From assembly GCA_949130485.1 (NCBI GenBank), contig OX422197.1, forward strand, positions 7,310,991 through 7,374,990: 64,000 nt of DNA, given 5' to 3'. The notes beneath the pieces are model-generated. The model was not told the DNA's origin, searched no databases, and saw nothing but the letters and a program-made list of their open reading frames with translations. The translations under genes and the position numbers were made by a program. Source of the stretch: Agelas oroides (Eukaryota; Porifera; Demospongiae; Agelasida; Agelasidae). Below, piece by piece: positions 39,901 to 51,600 of this stretch (positions within the stretch are counted from its first letter, which is position 1; the number at the start of each line of letters is the position of its first letter).

Positions 39901-42303
39901 CAGGAGTGTATATCATGTGTAATGTGGTGCACACAGTGCAAATGTGAATGTTCTGTAGAGAAGACAAAATCATATGTGGTGGAGAAATCCAAGGCTGGGC
40001 TTGGTAAACTGAAGATGATGCTCAGTCTATTACGAGATCGGAGAGTGCTTCTATCAACTGGCCTTTACGGACTTTTAGGCTTCATCACCATCATAAGCAA
40101 TGAGGTGTGTCAAAGGTCATACTGTGACATGTATAGTTGGCAGTTTTTTTGTACAATCAATGGACCACATCTGCCTGGAAAAAAGGCAGGCCTAGATATT
40201 ATGCAGTCTCCCACACTGCAAGACATGTTTTACTCAACATTAGCTCTGCTGTGATGACCGACCAGGAGATGGGGACTGCTATCTCATGCAAGAAATGGTG
40301 TCAGGTGGCTGGTCTTATCCGTAGTAACATCTCAAAAGTAGCATCTCTCCATGTAGCTGTCCCTCTCAGTTTTAAAATTGTTGCTACAAACAATCATAAA
40401 CATTATAAGTTATCAAATGCTATGTGCACATGTGCTTGTGTAGAAGCAGCAGTATGCTTTGCTGATGAATGATATTGCCTTCTTTTTTTAACTATAAGAG
40501 CTGGTATGAAATAGGTCACATGGTGTTGGTTTTGTAACCTTGGACTCTCTAAATCCTTTCTTCATATAGGTATTTCCACTGCTGATGGTAACATATCATG
40601 AACACGGTGGTTACACTATGGACAGCAGTGAAATTGGTGTTGTGTTGACAGTTGTTGGCATATGTCAGCTCCTCTGGCAGGTAGGAATAATTCTCACATG
40701 TGCAAGGAGTGTATGATTCCATGTTGCATTGATGTTAGTGGGTAGGTAGATCATTTCAGTGGATAATGCAGCAGGCTGTCAGGTATATTGTGGCCCTCTT
40801 GTATACCCTTTGCAGCTCACTTTGTTCCCTCGAGTTACAAAATGCTTGGGTTATCGATGGACGTTTAGATTGGGAATACTGATGTTTGCAGCAACTTGTG
40901 TATTACTGCCATTCTCCAACCAAATCACTGGACCTGTGCCAGTGCCTACACACCCAAATGATACCTTCTCAGGCAGTGGGTCTGGAAATGGATATGGAAG
41001 TGGGTTTGAAAGTGGATTGCTGAACGCCACCGACTATTGTGGAAATGATTTAAACAGTACAGCAGTATCTGTCAATGAGAATTCAGTGAAACGGATTCCT
41101 GTGTACATCTGGGTGGTCGTGATCGGAATCTATGGATTTTTGGTGGTTGGCAGGTGTGCTATTGTGTATTTTCATGTGCATAGCTGCTGTATATAGTTCA
41201 GACCCTTGAAGCATTATAATTATGGAAGCAAGCACCGCAAACATCTAAACTACCTAGCTTTTTCCAGCCTACACTCCATGAGATTTTTGGTGCATGGTCG
41301 TTACATAATTGGTATGACTTTGTAATGTGCAAATTCCATGGAATATATATGCCTCCTTAAATTAGTGCATTAGATTAAATGCACATTGAATGTGCTATGG
41401 AAATAAAAATCACATTGAAATGACCAACCAAGCCGCAGTGGCTTGGTTGGTCATTCCAATGTGCTTTTTGCACAATGAATAAGCAACACAAGAGGGCAGT
41501 CCACTACTGACTGAGTTTTCATATCACACACTGAATCAGGTGTTCACTGTCAGGTTGCCTTCGGTTATTCACGGACACCTGTACAAACTTGCAAGGAGAT
41601 GTACTTCGCAAGATATTTCATTATCCGATGATTGGAATATGGAATTTGTCCAGATTTCTTTTTCTTTTTGCAATACAAATCACATGATAGAAATCAGGTC
41701 TATAATCATAATTTCCACACATACACACCTACACATCTACACCACACACACACACACTCACACACACACACACACATACACACACACACACACCTACACA
41801 CACACATACACACACACACACACACCTACACACATACACCACACACCTACACACATACACCACACACACACACTCACACACACACACACTCATACAGAAC
41901 AACATCGCTCACTAGTGATATGGTTCTTATTAGCAATTCAGCACTGGTATGTTAGTCATGCATGTCATGGTGAAGAACACCCAGTCTATATCATTGTGAC
42001 ACATCCTGCAGCCAGTGACAAGGGGTACAGTGAATGGCATCGGGCAGTCTCTAGCTGCATTGGGTCGTGCTGTAGGACCCATGACTGGAGCACCACTGTT
42101 TGCCTGGACTGCTGATCACGGTATACACCAAGTTGTTTGTGTAATGAATGTGATGGTTGACTTACACTTTCCCACTGTATCCAGGTAAAAGCTGGCCAGT
42201 GAACTACCACTTTACCTTTGACTTCATGGCTGTGTTAGCACTACTGACAGTAGCTATTAGTCTGTTACTCCCCAAGACTATTGAGAAAAAGAGACACAGT
42301 TGA
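36909..42303 (+). CDS. MFS transporter B, tandem paralogue of A, 12 exons, 643 aa
   Basis: Exons: 36909-36989, 37098-37137, 37241-37315, 38800-39041, 39162-39233, 39328-39460, 39542-40104, 40570-40680, 40816-41153, 41898-41946, 42012-42120, 42185-42303. Internal exon lengths equal those of MFS-A; only the first and last differ. The product keeps the motif A segment, the long Lys/acidic central loop and the Gly/Ser-rich NDT/NST loop, and is nearly identical to A across most exons. Relative to A, a 2-nt deletion near the end (about 42293) shifts the frame, so B ends in KKRHS instead of the longer A tail. All splice sites and phases are intact, so it looks functional. Same orientation as A and directly upstream of the broken terpene synthase copy. 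Confidence 0.86.
37735..38125. mobile_element. MITE-like element with GTGGCGTAGCCAGG termini
   Basis: GTGGCGTAGCCAGG at the left pairs with TTGGCTACGCCACTG at the right, enclosing GACGCCCGGGC repeats and a poly-G run at about 37782-37802. It lies in an MFS-B intron. Confidence 0.75.
38265..38420. mobile_element. MITE-like element with GGCGTAGGAA termini
   Basis: ATAGGCGTAGGAACC at the left and TTCCTACGCCACTGAT at the right, with a poly-G run near the left end and C-rich tracts inside. Family members also lie at 51222-51773 and 57645-58008. Confidence 0.7.
40156..40225. repeat. dispersed repeat fragment
   Basis: Third copy of the CAATCAATGGACCACATCTG-type repeat, also seen at 6506 and 16681; here in an MFS-B intron. 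Confidence 0.6.
41418..41458. repeat. short perfect hairpin
   Basis: AATGACCAACCAAGCC pairs with GGCTTGGTTGGTCATT across a 7-base loop in an MFS-B intron. Confidence 0.8.
41700..41894 (+). repeat. CA-rich microsatellite before MFS-B exon 10
   Basis: About 190 bases of CA and CATA/CCTA repeats end a few bases before the acceptor of exon 41898-41946. It matches the position of the shorter run in MFS-A. Confidence 0.95.
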
Positions 42304-42475
42304 AAGTGCAAAGCACAACTAGACTGAACAAACTGAGAGAATGTATTTATCAACTAGACTGAAATGTTTATCAATTAGTACTATGATAGAATTATTTATT
42401 TAAATTAATTCTCAGTATTAACATATTTTATTTATTTATCATTCTAATCCCAATTATCTACAGTACAAGTTTACT

Positions 42476-42577
42476 AGCCTCATTCCCAAGCCGTTCCCGC
42501 CTCCAGTTTCTGATCGCTTGCAGTATAAAAACGGAGGGGAAGGCCTGGGAGAAAGAGTCACGTGCGTGACGTCAGGT
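42476..42577. mobile_element. MITE remnant shared with the MFS-A flank
   Basis: It starts TAGCCTCATTCCCAAGCCGT and continues through CAGTATAAAAACGG straight into GAGGGGAAGGCCTGGGAG, without the element that splits these two parts at 34520-35313 in the A copy. Confidence 0.8.
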
Positions 42578-43657
42578 AAATTAATTAACATTGTTGAATT
42601 TAGTACTGGAAGCACACACTTCCTCTGGTGCAGTCATTCACAACTATATATAAATATATATACAACAGGCATGCACTAAATCATCATCAATTTCCTTTTG
42701 CAGGTCACTAATTGTGCATGTTGCAACATCAGCAGATTGCGGAGTCCAGGTCAGCTGTCAGCAAAATTATGCACCTTGGTGACTGCCATTAAAGAATGGA
42801 AGACACCAGCATGCACTCAGAGCCTTGTCTATGCTGACAGTGGGTCCTTCTAGCAGTGTATACATGATTCAAGAGTGTTCTCAACACACCGTAATGGGTG
42901 CCATCGTTTGTATGACTAAGTTCTTGAACCTTATCCAAAATCCACCCAGTCTGGTCCAGTCCGGGTTTTAATGAGGGCCCTGAAAACCCTGGGATATGAT
43001 TGGAAAGTAAACAGTTTCAGCACAACCTTCTAGGTTCAAAGCATGTGACTGCAATGTCACTGCATAGTAAAAATGTTGGGAGATGCAAACTGAAAATGTT
43101 AGTGGGTGTCTAGGTACCATGTGTCATAATATATAGCTTTCATTAATTAAGTTGTATACAAAAGTAATAGCTAATTCTCTAAAATCAAACATGTTTTATC
43201 ACTGAATAGCATAGGCACATGACGTTAAATCCACGCACTAAAATCAAACATTAGCTAAAGCCACTACTTTTAATAGTTAAATGAACATTTTTGTGTTTCA
43301 TAAATACATTCCAGGAAGCAGAGGTGCCGCTATACTAATTATTTGTGGTGCCCACAACCACAATGGTCTAACAAAAACCTGAGAACATCTGTGAGTGAGT
43401 CACTATCTATACAAGAGGAAGCAAACACAACAGGCCAGTCTGACTATAGCTTGAGAACATCCATGAGGAAGTTGGAATAAGTGCACTTCCATCTCCTGAC
43501 AGGAAGCAACCACAACAGGCCATTCTGACTACCATGAGAACATCCATGAGGGAGCCACTAGAAGTACACTTATAAGTCTCCTGAGAGGAAGCTGCCTTAC
43601 TGTGTTTCATCCCGCTTGGTGCAAGGGTGCATCCTGCATGAATCCGGCTGCTCCATG

Positions 43658-43664
43658 TATAAAA
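43658..43664 (+). promoter_or_regulatory. TATA box of the second terpene synthase copy
   Basis: TATAAAA, 62 bases before the ATG at 43720, as in the intact copy. Confidence 0.6.
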
Positions 43665-43719
43665 TGAAAAGTAAGCACAAAATTTCACTTCACTGGTTTG
43701 GTTGCTGCTCACTCACGAC

Positions 43720-44709
43720 ATGTCTCAGTTCGTTGAGGTTCCCATCAAGTCCTTGGTGCTTCAGCACCCCCTTCGATATGCTCGTTCAGCGCTCGATTCG
43801 GCAAAATTGCGAATTTCTTCAGTAAGTTCGTCACTCAAAGACAAGTTGCAAAACCACTGCTCTGCTCTAAAGCTTGATCCTCGATACATTGAGCAATTGA
43901 ACATTGCAGATTACGTTGCTAAAACAAATAATCTTGGTGTTGAGTACCACGCAACTGAAGAAGAAGACCGACAGTGGATATTTGCTGCAACTTTGGGTAT
44001 CTTCCTTTTCGAGTTTGATGACCACTTTGATAAACCTTCCAACACTCCAGAGAATGTCTCAAGACTCTCCACGGAAATGAGGGCTGTACAAAGAGCTCTC
44101 AGTAGGCATGGTCTAGGTGGCTTGCAGGGAAATCTTGATGACTGGCCCACTGCAGTTCCTTACAGGGAAGCATACTGCTGGCTCCTGAGAGAAGCCGAGG
44201 ATTTGAGGAGAGGAGCAGCTGAGCTCGTCCACTACACCTTCCTTGACTACTGCTTCGGTGTAGAAATGGAAATCACGGAGTGGGCACCAGATGTATATCA
44301 ACATGATACATCTAGCTGGAATCTTGATCGATGCAATGAAGTTCGTAAACGTTCAGGAGGTGTACCTTTTGCTTTGGTTGGACCTCTTTATATTGTCAAT
44401 AAGTGGATAACGAAAGAGCATTTTACTGCTTGCAATGACCTGTTATATGATGCAGCAATCATGATCACACTTGCTAATGATTTACTTGGGAAGAAAAAAG
44501 ACCTATAGACCGAGAATGACAGCATTAGCATAAAAACTATCAAGATTACAACAGCCAGTGAGATTGCACACCACCATAATGAGAAAGTGGAGTGCCTCCG
44601 AAAGGATATTTTACATCTGGATGGAGATATAAGAAGGCTTATGGAAGAATGGGAAGTAACTGTGGCTGGACTTTTCCTGTGGCAGTACAATTCCAGGCGA
44701 TATGAATAG
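43720..44709 (+). pseudogene. second terpene synthase copy with one in-frame stop
   Basis: It has the same length as the intact gene at 27160-28149 (990 bases) with no frameshift. The intact CAG codon (Gln263) is TAG here at 44506-44508, just after the NSE-type motif NDLLGKKKDL. A truncated product would have 262 residues, with FEFDDHFD and the NSE-type motif present but without the last helices and the RRY end. By eye the two copies differ at about 28 residues; about 12 of these lie in the last 66, after the stop, which suggests relaxed constraint. Start, TATA box and 5' flank are conserved. A truncated enzyme, recoding, or an assembly or allele difference cannot be excluded. Confidence 0.85.
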
Positions 44710-45389
44710 TGAAACAAACTGTCCCATGATGTATATATTTCCTCTATAACTGCATCTTTGTACTTTGTCAATATGTGCACATGTATATCAGCACAAATGT
44801 TGTTGCTAAGATCTTTATTTTTTTTCTTTCAGAAGTCCTATTTGGCTACATTACTGGCATTTCTACCACAACTATGTAACCAAGCCTTTTCCAGAAATGA
44901 TAAGTTTCTCAACATTTTGATTTTAAGGTCTTCAGAGGACCTGTTTGGAAGCATTCCTTGAACTTCGTGATGTCTACACCACACACATGCAACTGAGATA
45001 TGGTTGAAGTAACCTAAATGTTTTTACAGTGTGGTGGCTGGAACTGAGGGAGTGGACACAGTTGCATGACTCATCAGAGTGTCATGTATGCTGCCACACA
45101 ACCTGCATCCAGGTACTTCACGAAGGAGGACCTAAATGTTTGTACAGTGTGCTGGCTGGAACTGAGGAAGTGGACACAGTTGCTTGACTCATCAGAGTCT
45201 CATGTAAGCTGCCACATAACCTGCACAGTTGTTCAACAATTCCAGGCGATATGAATCTTATTTAATTGGGCTACAGTTTCACTCAAACAGAGTAGGTCTA
45301 AAAACAACAGTATAACTAAAACTAATTGTATCAAAATCAGTCTAGTTACATCTACAATGTCCTGACAAATGTATGCCCACAAATTAGTG
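44710..45389. other. intergenic with direct repeats after the second synthase
   Basis: About 95 bases at 45013-45108 are repeated at 45131-45226 (period 118). A 21-bp copy of the synthase 3' coding end (44687-44707) recurs exactly at 45236-45256. No gene was seen. Confidence 0.7.
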
Positions 45390-45632
45390 TTATTTTCCAT
45401 CCTGGACGATCTTTTCCAGTGTTTCCTTGGTAACAGGTATCACCTGACTCCTGGCCACCCCCTTTGTGATGACACTGGTGATGGCACGGCCCATATCCAT
45501 GTTGTTCATTTCTCCTGGCTTGGCCTTCTCAACTGGCTCTATCCAGCCATAGATTGAGAACTGTGTGAGTGAGTGAGTGTGTGTATGTGTGTGTGTGTGT
45601 GTGTGTGAGTGAGTGAGTGAGTGAGTGAGTGA

Positions 45633-45672
<40 letters not shown>

Positions 45673-48600
45673 GTGTGTGCGTGTGTGTGTGTGTGCGTGC
45701 GTGTGTGTGTGTGTGTGGCTATTTCATTCATATGTTAAATGCCTTACAACGGCGGCCCATATGATAACTTCACATCATTTCAATTATGTGCAGTCATTGC
45801 AGTAGTACTAACCACTTCCCAGTTATTCAAGCCATCGATTAATAACTCATATATAAGCAGGATTGAAAATCGTGCACAAGTTCCTGGTGGCATCCATCCA
45901 CTATTGAGCAGCTGCGTGTAACAATACTAAACCAACTTAAAGGTTCAGGCTAGTCCAAACAAAATGAATTCTGAGTGGCCAAAAATACCGCACTAAATAT
46001 GTGCTTTCTACTCACATAGAAACTGTTGTTGATGTTTGTGGGACAGATTTATGCATTACTTGTCTGTTACAATTTCATTACTACTGTCTGTGAACAGCCT
46101 GCCTTGTCTGTCTTGGTGCAAAGTTAAAATAGCTTAAAGAAATCAGAAGTAACTCAGTATGCATCCTTCAACTTCAGTCATCTTTGCTCTCCTTTGTGCT
46201 GACACTGCAGCCTCCATTCACTCTCGATCTCGCGCTCTCGGCTGCACGTGGAGGATGTGTGCAACGCAGTCCCGCTAGTGTGGGGCTCACTCAGGCTCAC
46301 CCCAATAAGGTCCCTTACAGTACAATGATATCAACTGAAGAAAGTACCTCGTTAATCCTGATTGGTCTGCCCTCGTACTCACAGAACAGCACATCCATCA
46401 TCTTCGAGTGGGCAAAACCAAATATCATGATGAAGCCAGCATTTGGAATATACTCAGATTTTCCACCTGTGTAGTATTAGTAATCAAACAAACAGGAGAA
46501 AGAAACAATGGCCAGGCGGAGAGTACAACAAAGACAAACATTCTCTCTAGGTCTATAGAAAGGTCACTGTGCCCTTTGGGGCTTCTAATGTACCCTTGGG
46601 GTCTGTCTCAAAACCAACGATGTGCTCCTTTGGGTCCAGCCAAAAATATTTAGCAGCCACTTGAACTGGCAGTTCTGTTCTTGCAGTACAGCATCTGAAA
46701 TGGTGCTCGCTTTCTCTGTCTGCATGTGATGTCAGAGGTCCTGAGGCCAGACCTGACTACATACAGTATTCAGCAATGCTGTTCTGCCAGGACAACTACT
46801 GATGAGATGTCAGAGGCATTGCGTCACATATACAGTACCTCAATTGTGGCACAAAGTGATCTACCCACATGCCACAATGTACCAGACAAATTTTCCTAGC
46901 TTCCATGTACAGAGGTAGCTTGGATCAAACTTTAATTCAAGTATTAAGGTTACGATGAACAACCTGTCCTATCTCAGAATTCAATAAATGCGCTTGAATG
47001 TCAGCGTTATAACTCTAGAGTGCTTGGAGGTATTTTAGCGCTTCAAAAGCCTATGGAGATACCGAAGACCAGGCTATACACAATGCTCTTTTGGTCATAA
47101 CAGCTCTAGCAGCTTATAATCCACACCATCCAGAACAAAGCCTTCGCATAAACTCTCTTGCGTCAAATATCTGCTTACTGACGGCCCTCAAACTCACCGT
47201 TTTCGGTTACTAGTCTCCTAGCACAAGTATCTAGGTCGACTCGATGGCAAATTTTCAAGCAGCGCTCGAAATGTGGGCGCTACATAAAATTTTGAGTAGC
47301 ATTCTTCGTAAACCACGACCGAAAAAGCCATTTTCTGACGGTTTGTCCAGAACTTTTTTGGCAAAACTCACGAGTCGACCTCGAAAACTTAGTATGGAAG
47401 GCCGTTGAGCTGTTATCTTCCGCAGAAAATAAAAGTAGTTCACTAAAATTGACGCAAAGTTAGTAACGGTAGGAATGCATTCGGACTTGCGGGTATACGT
47501 CATGAATATAATTATAAATAAGCGCACGCACAGCTTGTTCATCGTAACCTTAAAGCTTCCATGCCACTTGTCGAGTCTTACTCTAGCTACTTAGGCAACC
47601 ATACACAGCAAGATTATAGGGGCTATGAGCTCTCTATCAAATTCAACAGCCCTAGGCTTCTCCTAAGACTTACCGCTCAGAAGTGTATGCACGCCCTGTG
47701 GGGTCAAGGGTCGGCTACCACCTGAATAGAAAGAGAAACATAAGCTGTTAGCCAGCTGTGTATAATGATTGTCACTACACTGATATCATACTACATCACA
47801 CTACACACCGTAAGCCAACCGCTCTTTAGGATACAACTACTCCGAAGTACACCTAGTGTAGAATTACATGTAACAGTCCAGCACTCGAAATCAAAGATTA
47901 TTCCATCACGTATTTGGATTACAATGGCCAGGATCTCAATTACGGGGACAATCGCCCCCCCTTGCCAGAATCTCGTCCCTCCCCCCTTGGAAGTTGGGGT
48001 GGCATTTGTTTTCAGCGTGTAATTGAACGTAATAATACGAAAATCCACCAGAATCACTCTCAGAGGGTCTAAATTCTCAAAAATTTTCTTGGGAGGGGCA
48101 TGCCCCCAGGGCCGCGAGCAGCAAAACTCTCCCCCCCCCAATTTTTCTAAATCTTGTTTTTCCCCTGTAGCTTCCATTGGCACATTTGAAGCTCTGTAAT
48201 GCCAAAACTTCTGTTAAGGCAGGGCTTCTACATGCTTTGTAGATAGATCAGAAATTTACAAAATACATGTAAGGCCCATCCTTAATGGAAATTCAAACAC
48301 CGACGATGTAATCAAAATAAGCGATGGAATAATTTTCAATCTCTACACATGTAACATCAGAGTCGACACCTACTAGCGTGGTTTGGTGCAGGCCGGAAGC
48401 AAACTTAGAATGGTAGGCAGGTCGCTATATGATAGTTAGGAATGTGTGCTGTGTGTGCATGCATAAGTATGCAAGACTAGGGAGGGGGGGGATCTGGGGG
48501 GCATGCTCCCCCAGGAAGGTCTGGTACTTCAAAAGGTGGGCCCACTTACATGTACTGCGCAATATGATACTTGGCCAAAAGATTGATAAGGCAAAATACT

Positions 48601-51600
48601 ACATAGCACCAGCCCAGCGTATTTTCGAACGAAAAACACTCCAAAATATACCCAACTTCTCTCTTTGAAATCACTGAAGTCATTGCCCATGAGCATAAAT
48701 ATATAGGAGATTACAGTAAATTACAAGCATAGCCACCATCTACCTGAGATAGACAAGTAGGATGCTCCCTCCTGGTCGGCCAACAGAGGGATGAAGGTCT
48801 TGGCCGCCATGTAGTGGGACTCCAGGTGTGTTTGAGCCACCTGAAATAGAGACAGTGTGAGCCACACATGATCACCAGCCGCATGGACAGCAAACGAGCC
48901 CCTTCTCACAAACTGATTAACCACTGAATCTTAAAGGTCACGTTTAGCTAGACTAAGGATCCTCTCAACGTACTCTGTCGAGATTTAGCTTTCAATGCCT
49001 TACACCTTGCAACCATCCTATCCAGTTTCACAACTCTAACCACACCCACTGGTTAACAAGCCTTAAATAGTCAGTCAATGAACACCAGCTCATGCTGAAA
49101 CTGCCTTCATAGCCAAAACTGGAGATCCCACAAGGTCTAAGCGAGTGAGGAGGAAAATGGTCAACCAAGTGCTGACCAAGGCCATTTTTTTTACAGCCAA
49201 GCACAGTAGCAGGCAAGTGCTTTTCAACTAGCCTCATACCAAGGCCATGTAGGCAGAGCATGTGGTCTGGGCATGAGACTTTTTCACCCACGTACACCTT
49301 TTTTGGTAGTGCAGAACCTACACTGCTTATATGAATAGTGTTGATGACGATAGCACTAGTTACCAGTGGTCAACAAGCTGAAAAGCAGGTGTTATACGGA
49401 GCCACTCACTCCACAGATCTATTTTGGTTAACACCACAGCTGTGGTAAGGTGAGGCATGCTACAGGTTTTTCTTCCGCATTACTGAGACTCATGGAGGGT
49501 CTATGAACTCAAGACATGAGTTTGATGCCCGAATATCATTTTACAAAGACAAGCCTATTTTAGGATGTCACTTTGACGTAGCTTTGATGCACAAATATCA
49601 CTTTTTAAAGAGTAGGTGAAACACAACTTTTTGGGCTAAAGTAGGTGAAACGGGAGTAGGCAAACAGGTACCAATTCCTATTCAAATTCTGTCAGGCTAT
49701 CATGTCACATGACAGCTCACAGCACATAATGCCGCTGGACAGTGAGCTGTGAGAATGGTACAGAAATTCCTTACTTAGAGGACATATCAACCCAGGAAAG
49801 AAAATGAGCTAGCTTGTAGCAGTCAGCATAAGGCCGCTCTTTGGTTGCATATCATTTTTTTATCAGGGACTTTCTCTACAGTTCATGAGGGCGGGCAGCC
49901 ATTACCACTATAAAATTGTTCATCAATCTGCAAAAACGTTCGGCTCCTGGACTTTAGAAGCCATTCTCCCTATGAAAAAAAACACACAAAATGTAGCATC
50001 GGGATGGGGGGGGTGGGGGGTGGTATGCACTCCGGAGTTTTAACCTATTATACACTGAGTTTCATTTTCTAGAAGTCTTTCTGAAGCTATGGATACCTTA
50101 TATGATGTGTACTTCCACTTTTGTTGCGAGCTAGCACTGGAAACTTGAGCCAAGGGTTTTCCCATCAATTCTCTTGGGGTTCATGACCTCGGCCACACCC
50201 ACTCATTAGCAAGCTTACATTTTACAATGGTCAGGGCTCTCCCACCAGTAAACGCTTCTGAAAAATGTCTACAGTGTAAGAAATGGAGCCCCTACAAAGG
50301 CAGAAGAGTGGTTCCACGCCCATTTGTGCTAAAAAGAAGAGAAGCGGCCCAGCTAGTGCCAACCAATGCAGCCACCATTTGCACAGCATGTCGTGAATAC
50401 GCCCGCCCACCTCCCCCTATCCCACCTTTTTTTTGCTAGCACAAAACCTATCTTCAAAACGGATTGTGCCAACTGATAACATGCGGCCAAAGTTGCATGA
50501 CGAGTACACTCATCTTCAGTGGTTAAAGGGTTAATTAAAGGAGACATCTTTTAGCTGTTTTGCAATATGCCGAGTAGTTCCAAATTGATATGTAAATCAG
50601 CAGTATCTGATACATGCACAGCATAGCAAGTGAAGTGGTTCCCAAAAAACATGTTGGTGAGGGGTGAGAAACTAATTGCAACAAAAAGTGGCCTAATACG
50701 TATGTGATACTTCAATTCCTCAGTGGACTTAAATCTCAGGCAGGAAGAGCTAGGTTTCAGAAGGACTGAGTGGCATTACCCTTCTGTATTCCTCGAGGGT
50801 TTGGTCCAGGATGGGTCCTTTCATCCACCACTCTCCGATGGAGGCCACCACATCTGTGATTGTGCCAACCTTGGCCAGGATAGCCTTCTTCAACTCTGCA
50901 GCACTCTCATCAGAAGCTAGAGGAGAGGGAGGAAGTTGGGGGGGGAGGAAGAGGGGAGAGGGAGAAGGAGGGAGGAAGAGGGAGAGGGTGGAAGCGGGGA
51001 GAGGGAGGGAGAGTATGAGGCAGGCCAGCCAACAGAACACTGTAGAATAGCAACAGAGCTTCAACCTGAGTACGAGGCTATGCTGATTGAGATTGGCCAA
51101 TACAAAGCTAAACTACACATGTTTGATGGAGGGGCTAAGATCAAATAAATTTAGCAAAATGCAAAATCTCAAACGATTCTTACATGCAAATAAAAAAATA
51201 TAAAAATATATATATATTTCATAGGCGTAGGAAGCAAAGTTGAAGTGTAGAGGCCATGTTGTACTGTGCGAAGTGCGGCAGAAAAATGTAAAATAATTTC
51301 GCCGCGCATAGCGCGGCGGCGAATTTTTTCAAAGTGTGCACCTTTGGACTGCAAAAAAAAAAGCCTTTTTTCAAGGGTATAAGCTTTCAGACCTTCCCAA
51401 CCGTCCAGTAAAATATTTGAAAAACAGTAAGATTATACGTACTGACTGCGTCGTTGCTCCCAGGAGACCGCCCAGCTTTCGTCGCTTGTAGTAGTCTCTG
51501 TGAAAATGTGTACTAGCCTCGTACCAAGCCATCTCACTGCCAAGATTTTGACTGCTTTGTAGTGTACTTTAAGCGGAAATGTACGCATGTAACTGCATAT

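Larger units (their letters stand above)
42304..43719. other. intergenic, MFS-B 3' flank to second terpene synthase
   Basis: 42304-42475 matches the MFS-A 3' flank. 42476-42577 is a truncated copy of the outer MITE plus the GAGGGGAAGGCC element. About 43420-43600 has two or three imperfect repeats around GAGAACATCCATGAGG. No gene was seen. Confidence 0.65.

Noticed and set aside
47255-47542. 95-residue minus-strand frame
   Set aside because: It overlaps the terminus of a foldback element inside an SDR intron and matches no family.
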